64,000 nucleotides of DNA, taken from NCBI GenBank assembly GCA_012845835.1, contig JABAKD010000020.1, positions 16,838,306 through 16,902,305 on the forward strand, in the 5' to 3' direction. Both the position numbers and the translations under genes were made by a program. The notes below the pieces were generated by a model. The model was not told the origin of the DNA. It searched no databases and saw nothing but the letters and a program-made list of their open reading frames with translations. Shown here in pieces: positions 55,599-64,000 of this stretch. Numbering within the stretch: position 1 is the stretch's first letter; every line of letters starts with the position of its first letter. Source of the stretch: Undaria pinnatifida. Its lineage: Eukaryota; Sar; Phaeophyceae; Laminariales; Alariaceae.

Positions 55599-57941
55599 CT
55601 GCTTCCTGTCCTTAGAGTCCTTCCACTTCGAAGCCCAGCCATTGACAACCCCGCGGCCGCTCTTGACGCCGGGAAAGTAGAGAGGGGCCAATCGCCGCAC
55701 CTGTTTGAATACCTCGGGGTCATCCGATATCACCCAAACCCCTCGGATGTTGTTCAGGTCCTCGTCGGCATCGGTCCAGATTCTCTCCGGCTCGTTCCAC
55801 GACTTCTCCGTGTCACTTCCCACGGAGGAGCTGAGGATGTCTTCTCGGGCGCTCAGCAAGTGATCTCGTGCGCGCGCGACGTAAGTCTTGAGGAAAAGAA
55901 AAAATAAACAAGAACAGGCAAGCGCAACACAGAGAAGAAAAATAGTTTTAGTTACAGGGATAAATGCACTCGACTGGCAAACAAACAAGCGCGACACGAC
56001 AAAAGTTCGAGTTTCAGGCTAAATATACATTCTTCGAAAGCACACAGATATACACGACTCTGTACCATGTAATACGATCCACATGTTTCATGAAAGGCAA
56101 CGGGATACACTTCAAATAGTTATTAGCTACCGCGAAGTTTTTGGGCGCTCACCTCTACGTCCACAGGGGGTCCCGCGAAAGGTGCTTCCATCTGTTCGAC
56201 GTGAAGCACAATGAACGGGCCTCGCCTAACCTCATCAGGACTGGACATTAACACGTCCCTCACATCGCCCTTCAGCCACGGCTGGACGTTGTTCCAAAGA
56301 AACAGACGCGAGAGCGCCTACCACAGAGGAGGCATTGTCGTCGGGGGGGAAAAGGCGAACGAACGGAAAGTAAAAAAAGGGCAAGCCGCTCGAGTGATTT
56401 CGACGGCATATCGTAAGCTTTTCAATCCTTTTACATACTAAAAAAAGCACTGCTACTCAAATTTCAAATAGTTTATTCTCAAAAACGTAAAAGGGTGCAG
56501 TTACAAGGTTGTTTCACACATTGCTCCAAAGAAACAGCCTGGAGAGCGGCTGCCACCGAGGAGGCGTCGTCGGAGGGGGTCGAAGGAACGAACGAACGAA
56601 CGGTACATACAGGGGAGCCCGCGCGGTATTGCGGAGCCCTTTTAATGCGAGGCCCAAGATTCGTGCGGCGAGAACCACCTGTCACCACCTCGTCCTGCGG
56701 AGTACTGCAATAGCCCGGGTTAGTTCAGGGTATTGGTATACCTGGCAAGGCAACGCACTACCGACGAAACACGACTGCGCATTCACACTAAATAATACGC
56801 AGTGGCAGTGCCGCTTACCACGACTGCACGTGTAGGCTAGTCTAATGGTACTACACCGGCTAGTTACGAGTTAGTTCTACATATACGACGTAGCACCCCA
56901 TACTACAGCGGGGTAGTTAAGCAGCTAGTTCACCTGTCGCGCCACAAACTCGTCGATGCCGAATCGCTGGAGCCACTCGTCCCCGTGGCTTTGCATCGAC
57001 AACCGAACGCTGTCGAACGTGAGCTCGGTTGCCGAGCGGACGTCGATGTCCAAAGCTCCGCGAGAACGCATGAATTCTCCCCAGTCCTAAACCATAAAAA
57101 TAGAGTAAAGGGGGCGTCTTAGACTTTGTGCTTAGTTACCTGTCTTGTGGTTTCCCTCGCTTTGATTTCTTTTCCAGGGGGGGGGGGGTTATACGTGATC
57201 GGCGTTGAACCTCGTGCCGCACATTTTCGGATGGCGAAAGTAGAAAATAGTTATTGTAGTAATGATACCGACTATGACGTACCTCGTATATGTGTACGAA
57301 TTAAAGGCAGTCCTCTGTATCCGACTCCCTCAGACTCTTGGTTCGATATTCGATTTCTGTATTTGGGGCCATAATATCTCATTCAATCGAAGCAAACGGC
57401 ATTATGCAGCTACCTGCTACTATCGTCTATCACACACTTGGGTAAACTACTATGCGGTTGTTTTTTACATGTGCATGCTCAAGACAATGATGCCACCCCG
57501 AACACGCCCGGCGATGAAGAGAGCAGCACCGTTTTGGTCGTGTTGGTACACACCATTACTATAAATAGGAACAGATCAACCGTCGTAAATGTCTGCCGCA
57601 CGTTCCCACAACCTACACAGCACACAGAAGCACCAAAACAAACCCGCTGTCATTCAACCTGGACGTGAAGTACATAGATTGTCTAGGCTACCGTCTACCG
57701 TCATGTGTCGAGGTGCATAGTTTAGGCAACACCTGCATGTATCCCCCTGTGCGCCCATTGCCCACACACCTCCTCATTCCGGTGGAAGCATACGTGCGGG
57801 ACGGGCGCCCAGATACACTCCGACCCCGACTGGACGGCGCCGCCGCTCTCCCTCTCACAGGCTATCCCGTCGAAGTGCCCCTCCCCGTCCACGATCACCA
57901 GATTTTCGCGCTGCCTCCCGGCAATAGCGTACACCCATGTG
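55599..57941 (-). CDS. GT23/fucosyltransferase-like glycosyltransferase, partial
   Basis: Four minus-strand exons join in phase 0: 57941-57770, 57086-56934, 56317-56153 and 55886-55599, about 259 residues. Exon 1 has RQRENLVIVDGEGHFDGIAC then SECIWAPVPHVC, resembling the Cys-containing N-terminal part of GT23-type catalytic domains. Exon 3 has RGPFIVLHVEQMEAPF where the family usually has a HVRR motif that contacts the GDP-sugar. Exon 4 has TYVARARDHLLSA and GVWVISDDPEVFKQVRRLAP, matching the following Rossmann strand (xVxxxTDDxxxxxE). The first exon may extend upstream, and exons after 55599 were not found. Loss of both Arg residues of HVRR raises doubt about activity, or about the family. 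Confidence 0.55.
56516..56605 (-). repeat. Partial duplicate of an exon start and its intron
   Basis: It matches 56280-56370, which includes the acceptor and the first codons of exon 56317-56153. Both read, on minus, a tract of GAACGAACG-type repeats, GCCTCCTC, an AG, then CTCTCxxGxCTGTTTCTTTGG. In the copy the exon frame stops after about 12 codons. Confidence 0.7.
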
Positions 57942-60309
57942 CTAAGGAGGTCTATACAAACAGTACCGTACATGCCGATATCCCACGGACGGCCAGAGAA
58001 GAAGGCGGGCAAGGGAGCACGACAACATAAGGCGGTGAGGGGGCAAGGGTGGAGGTGAGGTGACGTGAGGGAGGGGGAACTGTAAGGCCAATTTTTAAAC
58101 AGCCGGATCCGTGAATCGAAAAAGGCCTTTTCCGAATGGATTATTTTGGGACTGTATTCTTCTAGGCCTCTTTGTTAACATCAGACGAGTCGATTTCAGA
58201 GTTTTATGTTATTTCTGGAGGCGGTTTGTGTGAACGGAGTACTGCTGTATGGCAGTCAAAAGTCGATTGCAAGCTCTGTGCTTCGTGCGTTCTCCGTGAG
58301 CAACGCATGCTTCACGCGCGACGAGCCATCGTCCAACCGGGTTGGTGGCGTCGGACTTAGCCCAAAGCCGATAAAGCTACGTTCGTGGCGTTGCCGGCAG
58401 CCGAGAGTCGCGAAAGCTACAGCAAGCGTAGCTGTTGTTGGGAAAACGTCATCGATACCGCGCGCTGCTGCCATCAATCATTGCCCGATACACGACGCTG
58501 GTAGGCTGGACCAAGAAAGTGCCACGCTGACTTGCGGCGAGAAACAGTAGCAGTGATAGCAGCCAAGCCATCGACGGCGTCGTTGCAGGATACAGCTATT
58601 AATAGGTGGTACATGGTATGGATGTGTGGGCGTGCTTGTGTTTCTGCGGTGGGGTGAGCGATGCGATGGGTTCATAAACTTTTTCGACTGGGCAATTCGA
58701 CCGGAGCATCCAGTCGAATCGACGACTCTGTTGTCGACCGGATGTGCGAGTCGAATCGCTCAGTCGAAAAAGCTCTTTTTCGACGGTGTAAGAAGCCCGA
58801 TTTGGTCTCCAGTCGAAAATGGCCTTTTCCGACTGACGGATCCGACTGTGTAAGAATTGGCCAAAGTAATTATTGCCTACATCCACGTGTGAAGGACATC
58901 TTCAAAAACGTTACTGTGTGCCGGAAGGCCACACACGAACGAAGACAGGCGGAATAGCACACAACAAGTCCGTTGGGGGGGGGGGGGGGAGGGGTAAGGG
59001 GGTGCGCGGGGCTCGAGACCATATTTAATTCAAGTTCAAAAATTCGTCGGTGCCAAAACTGGTGACCCGTTCAAGTTGCCATGTGGCTGATCTGTGATAT
59101 TAATACATCGAAGTAGTGGTAGTGTCCCGTGGTCAGTAGAGCTTGGAACTTTGGGCCGTTCCCAACGAACACAAAAAAGGTCAGGAGTCGTGACAAACAA
59201 ACGTGAAATTTTTTCGAATCATGAAATTTGTCAGGAATCTGGACGTTCAATCGCTGTGATATCTTCGGAAAAATTGATGTCAAGATTCCCGGGAAAAAAA
59301 AACGTGGCTTGGTTTTTGACAACGTGACATTTCAGAATGTCAAAATGCTAGGAATGGTGACATTTTGCCAGGATTTGTTTATTTTTTGTGCATTCTTTAG
59401 AGGGACGACCATTTTTCAAGAAACTTCGACGAGAAAAATATGGATACACACTGCGTGCGACACGAAGGGAATTATTTCTTCGCTCATGTTTCTTCATTAG
59501 GTTAGAGTACAGGGTTACATTAAATACCAACAATAATAGTAATTCGGTTTACATGTCAACCATTTAATTGAATAAGTCAACACACGGAGGCACAGGGGCT
59601 GGAGGCATTAAAACCGCGTGTACTCTTAAAGAGTAGCCGGCGAGGAGCTGTGAGCTGTGAGTAAGAAGTTGGAGCGAGGGGTACAAATACGTATGCACCT
59701 TTGTTGCTTTGCCCACAAAACAAAGAATCCGGTACAACCTACAAACGTCAAACATTGTTGAAACCTAGGTTTTGTCAAAAGCAGCCCTGCGCAATTCCCT
59801 GAGGGTCATTCAGCGCTCTATGCTCTTTCATTGGCGCCGTGCTCCCCACTCAAGCCTAATAAAACGACACACCAAGCCCGTAGGAACCTCACCAAGTCGC
59901 GATTTAGTCTTAATATGTACTGGTAGTTGGTGTGGCCTGTCTTTCTAGAATAGGAGAAATCCGGTGCGCCCGGCCACGTAGGGTGTCGTTTGCGGCGTTG
60001 CTACGTATGTATGCCCCCAGCAACCGCGCCGCCAGTTTAGGCAACTTTCACGGTCACTGTCGCGGTGGTAAACGTTGATAAATCTTGCCTAAGACTCGCC
60101 ATGTGCTCATGTGTACAGGCAGGGACGGTATTCTACGGTGGGAGGCTTTTTATTTTACGTCACCAACGCCGCAATCGGCTGGAGACGTGCGCCTCGAAAG
60201 GCAAAAAAACGCGGACAAAAAGCACTGCGTTGTACCAGTGTGTGGTAGCGCTCGATCGCAGAAAAAATATATTTTAGAAAAAACTCTCGTATATAGGTAC
60301 TGGCACTGA
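57942..60309. other. No supportable gene
   Basis: 58680-58860 is built of short repeats around CAGTCGAAT and CGAAAAxGGCC. 58975-59000 is a G run. 59030-59510 has moderate AT content with short frames only. Confidence 0.45.
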
Positions 60310-60561
60310 TGTTATGGTATTGCCCTGGGAGCCTACGAGTAGCAAGGCGTAAGATTAACGATACGGAAATGGTATAAAAGGGTTTGAAGGCATGTGCGTA
60401 CAGCAAAAAGAGGATGGGGTGCATTTGCTTCTTGGGCTCCCAACGCGTTGAGCGTTTAGTTCTATCCGTGGCTTGTGGGTCTAATACAAGGGCTTATCTG
60501 ATACAAGTGAGTGACCAACGTGGAACCTGACCTGCAAGAGGTAGGCCTGTGTCTGAAGACA
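60310..60561 (-). mobile_element. LTR of the 46 kb family, inverted, with interior flank
   Basis: It starts TGTTATGGTATTGCCCTGGG and ends CTGAAGACA. It is the reverse complement of the LTRs at 46247 and 47601, and continues into interior-like sequence (CATGGCGTCG, as beside the 47601 LTR). No second LTR of this copy was found. Confidence 0.8.
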
Positions 60562-61252
60562 GCCCCTAACCTCTTATAATACATGGCGTCGACGGCAGGA
60601 CTGTTTCTCTTCGCAGTTTTCCCTCCGTTGGGTTTGCCTTGCTCCGATCTATGAGTAGAATACACAAACTCAACACTAGACCAGCTTTCGTTTTCGCCCC
60701 TCCCACCGATGAACCAACCCGGCACGGGCTCCCCACGCCCCTCTAAGACAAGTAGAGCGACCCAGGAGGAGCCCCTTGCCCAGGCCGGCTCAACGTGCGA
60801 GGGTGTCCGAGGCTACCCAAATAGCATCGATCAACCCAAAAGGCTTGACCACTGCCCGCTGCTCGCAGGGGGGGGTCTCTAAAACCAAGTGATCTAAAAA
60901 TGGAAAAAATGGAAAAAAACAAAACAAACTTGTTCTCTTCTAAATCGTCCTGCGATCACAGCGCTCCGGCTAGTTTTCCATTTTGATTAGTTTTGATGCG
61001 AGGCGTAGGGAGGTTCTTTAAGACCAAGTGATCTAAAAATCGAAAAAAAAGGGAAAAAAAACGCGTCATCTTCTAAATTGTCCTGCGATCACAGCGCTTC
61101 GGTTGGTTTCCATTCTGATCATTTTCGATGTCGGGTGTCGAAAAAAGACTGTCTGCGCGCCCTCGTCTCAGGTGATAAAAATTAAAAAAATAATAAAACA
61201 ACACGAATTATCACCGGGGTACGTTGTATACCACACCCCCTACGGTGTCATG
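60562..61252. other. Retroelement interior flank and A-rich repeats
   Basis: 60562-60610 continues as interior of the inverted LTR element. 60885-60975 and 61015-61105 are a tandem pair sharing AAGTGATCTAAAAAT, CTTCTAAAT and TCCTGCGATCACAGCGCT. No gene is seen. Confidence 0.6.
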
Positions 61253-61321
61253 TGTTATGGTATTGGCTCTGGGAGCCTGACAAAAGGCGGAAGATCTATA
61301 CTTGAAACATTTAGCAACAAC

Positions 61322-61962
<641 letters not shown>

Positions 61963-62399
61963 ACGAATTATTACCTTATCTTATAAACTTATAAATAGAT
62001 GAAGTAAAATTAAACTTTTATTTGAAGTAGAACAAAATTATAGGATCTATTTAATTTAATAATTAATATAACACATTAACATAATCAATAGGGGATACGG
62101 AGACGATAGAAAGGACAGGAAAAAGGGGATGTTGCATTTGCTCCAGACTTTGCAGTTGTTCAGCACTTCGTTCTCTCCGTGACTTGTGGGACTAATAATA
62201 CAAGACCTAATACAAGTGAGTGACCAACGTGGAACCTGCACAGTAGAAATACCTCCAAGAGGGTGGCCTGTGTCTGTAACAGCCCCTCGTCTTTTAATGC
62301 ATGCGCTGCTCATAGTCACTATGTCACCTCCAAGATACCACCTCTGGGTGACACCGTGATGTGAGCAGACGTGAGGAAGCACGGAGTATCTATCTATAG

Positions 62400-63026
62400 G
62401 TGCGCGAGCGTACCACAACATTATTGTTATTTATTTTTTTCACCTACGGGTGCGCAAGCGTAGCACTTTGTATGGAGACCGGCAACATGAAGGTGGAGGA
62501 GGTGCAAAGGCCTTGCAAACGCGTGGCCCATCGCAGTGGACAAAACTCTTCAGCGGCACCGGCGACTGTTGCTACCGGCACCGGTACTCAAGGCTCGATC
62601 ACGTGTTTTGAACGGCAAACCACACCGGTGCCTTCTTTCTCAGTGTCGCAGCCAAACTCCTTTGCAATCGCTGAAATCAAACCCTTTGTATCACACCTCT
62701 TGGAGTGTACCACCCTTCCAATGGCCATCGCAAGTGAGCATAACGCCGCCCTGACTTCTTTTCCTTGTTGCGTTCACCCCCCAGTGCCATTGATTGATGC
62801 ACTTGATACCCTCGTACGAGCCCAATGCCGTTTTTTATTTCCTAGGGTCTGCTCGATTTTTTTTTTTCCTTTCCTTCCTTGCTTCCTCTTTTTGTCTTAT
62901 CTTATCTTTCTTTTCTTTTTTCCAACTAACTTGAGTCTGACGTGCGTATACGTAGTGGTAAGTACCACGTGTAATAGTTCCATCTGTATGGGTGCAGGGG
63001 TCTGCTGTTTTGGATCCGCGCTTTAG
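62400..63026 (+). CDS. Unidentified ORF, 5' part coding-like, 3' part in repeat W
   Basis: The frame has a possible internal start at 62471 (METGNMKVEEVQRPCKRVAH), then Ser/Thr/Pro-rich residues and EIKPFVSHLLECTTLPMAIA. From about 62749 it enters repeat family W (also at 4613) and a T/C tract, so the C-terminal Phe-rich part is an artefact. I do not recognise the product; it may be a transposon-derived fragment. Confidence 0.25.
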   Translation: MRERTTTLLLFIFFTYGCASVALCMETGNMKVEEVQRPCKRVAHRSGQNSSAAPATVATGTGTQGSITCFERQTTPVPSFSVSQPNSFAIAEIKPFVSHLLECTTLPMAIASEHNAALTSFPCCVHPPVPLIDALDTLVRAQCRFLFPRVCSIFFFPFLPCFLFLSYLIFLFFFPTNLSLTCVYVVVSTTCNSSICMGAGVCCFGSAL

Positions 63027-63061
63027 TTATTGTTTTCCCTGGTAGCGTGGAAGATAGGCGT

Positions 63062-63640
63062 TCGAAGAGCTTTAGGATAAAGTGTGCACCGCCTGACGCC
63101 TGATGCAGAACGCCAGATCTCACTCGTCGGTCTTCATTCGATCAAAACAAGTGTGTGAGTGTGCCTTTGCACTGCATCAAGAGCAGAAGAGAGATCACTT
63201 CGGAACAGTAGCGATCGACGTCCACCGCATGTTCCATCGTGACTCGACAGCGCTGGACCTCCGCTGGCCGGCCGCATTTACAGGGAATACACAGGGACTT
63301 GCGTACGAACCCGGTAGACCCAAGTAGCCCACTCCAAAAGTTAACTCTAAACACTATGACAATTATTGTTTCGTGCATTGAATTCCACGGATGTCTGGTT
63401 TTGTCCCCCTCAATGCGGGTTATACAGCAGTTTCCGTGCGCAGAACAAGGTTGACGCCTTAGTCCTGTTGACCCTGGCATTAGCAGGGGAGTGACCGACC
63501 TGTATCCTTCACGAGGGTATACACACCCCGTTACATGCGCGATCGAAGTATCACACGCAGCTCGCAAAGCTGAGCTTTGGTCAAAAAACTTTTTGGTCGA
63601 TCTGACAGTCTGAAATGAATTTTTCATTTTGAAATATATA
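63062..63640 (-). repeat. Dispersed repeat family Y, copy 2 (inverted)
   Basis: It is the reverse complement of 48895-49535, sharing CTTTAGGATxAAGTGTGCAC, AGAGATCxxTTCGGAAC, CTTGCGxACGAACCCGGTAG and CACGAGGGTATA. Similarity continues to TTTCAGACTGTCAGATCGACC on minus. Confidence 0.85.
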
Positions 63641-63768
63641 CTTGTAAATGGTACTATTTTCTGGGTGGAAAGCGGTTTCGTCGTTTTGTTCAGGCGCGAG
63701 TAGTGCGACGTATATATGTGGTAATAAGTCATAAGTCAATTGATAATTTGATGAAGAAAGTCAAAAGC

Positions 63769-64000
63769 TCATAACGTAAGTTGAGAATTCAGGTTCGGAA
63801 TAGATCCAAGGAAGGTTAAGACACCTACATACGAGTACCCGGCGTTGGAGTTGACCTTCGCTCGTAGTTGTGGGTAGATCTTGGAGTAGAATATGGATCC
63901 ATCTGGGTAGCTGGAATAATCACGGGTTTTTGGTAGGTGGAAAGGTCGTCGTTGGGTACTGCGTGGATTCCAAGAAGAAGTTGAGAAGGATATGAAAGTC
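63769..64000 (-). CDS. Unidentified ORF running off the window edge
   Basis: Minus-strand frame open from the window end to a TGA at 63769-63771, at least 76 codons, containing DYSSYPDGSIFYSKIYPQLR and NAGYSYVGVLTFLGSIPNLN. Amino-acid mix is more protein-like than the other frames here. No start codon or family is visible. Confidence 0.3.
   Translation of the reverse strand, partial: TFISFSTSSWNPRSTQRRPFHLPKTRDYSSYPDGSIFYSKIYPQLRAKVNSNAGYSYVGVLTFLGSIPNLNSQLTL

Noticed and set aside
35517-57941. One gene joining the hemerythrin-like and glycosyltransferase-like exons across 19 kb
   Set aside because: The HHE part has its own ATG and is a complete domain, and no acceptor of the required phase precedes it convincingly.

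Overview
The window looks like nuclear DNA of a brown alga (Phaeophyceae) or a close photosynthetic stramenopile. This is inference, from GC-rich genes split into many exons by long pyrimidine-rich introns, abundant trinucleotide and G/C-run repeats, dense retrotransposon debris, and two AT-rich fragments of plastid DNA carrying dnaB, rpoB and ycf4 pieces (plastid-encoded dnaB together with ycf4 suits a red-lineage plastid). Most of the 64 kb is repeats and introns. Only three genes are well supported, and most long open frames are artefacts of simple repeats.

Layout. 1-7.5 kb is accessory DNA: a tRNA-like repeat element, inverted family repeats, two large AGT arrays around an LTR with a gag-like start, a truncated LINE reverse-transcriptase end, and plastid insert 1 (dnaB and rpoB 5' fragments). 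7.5-27.9 kb (+) is one gene of at least 16 exons encoding a predicted multidomain signalling protein: PDZ, RGS, a second RGS-like module, a long low-complexity linker, then a tripartite DENN domain (uDENN, cDENN, dDENN). Splice phases agree across nearly all junctions. The reading frame breaks only at G or C runs. 28-35.5 kb holds MITE-like and tandem repeats but no convincing gene. 35.5-36.3 kb (-) is a complete two-exon hemerythrin-like (HHE) gene of 148 residues. 36.3-55.5 kb is a repeat zone: a 3.7 kb array of CCTATTG/CAATAGG half-palindromes, two short LTR elements (1.4 and 1.6 kb), a 160 bp foldback element and a 0.55 kb imperfect palindrome. 55.6-57.9 kb (-) carries four in-phase exons of a partial GT23/fucosyltransferase-like gene. 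60-64 kb has LTRs of the 46 kb family in inverted orientation, one of them split by plastid insert 2 (ycf4 plus rpoB 3' fragment).

The PDZ-RGS-DENN protein would join G-alpha regulation (RGS) to Rab exchange (DENN) under a PDZ targeting module. That link rests on family knowledge, not on anything the window shows functionally. The other two genes have no visible connection to it. All identifications are by eye from translated motifs; no search was run.
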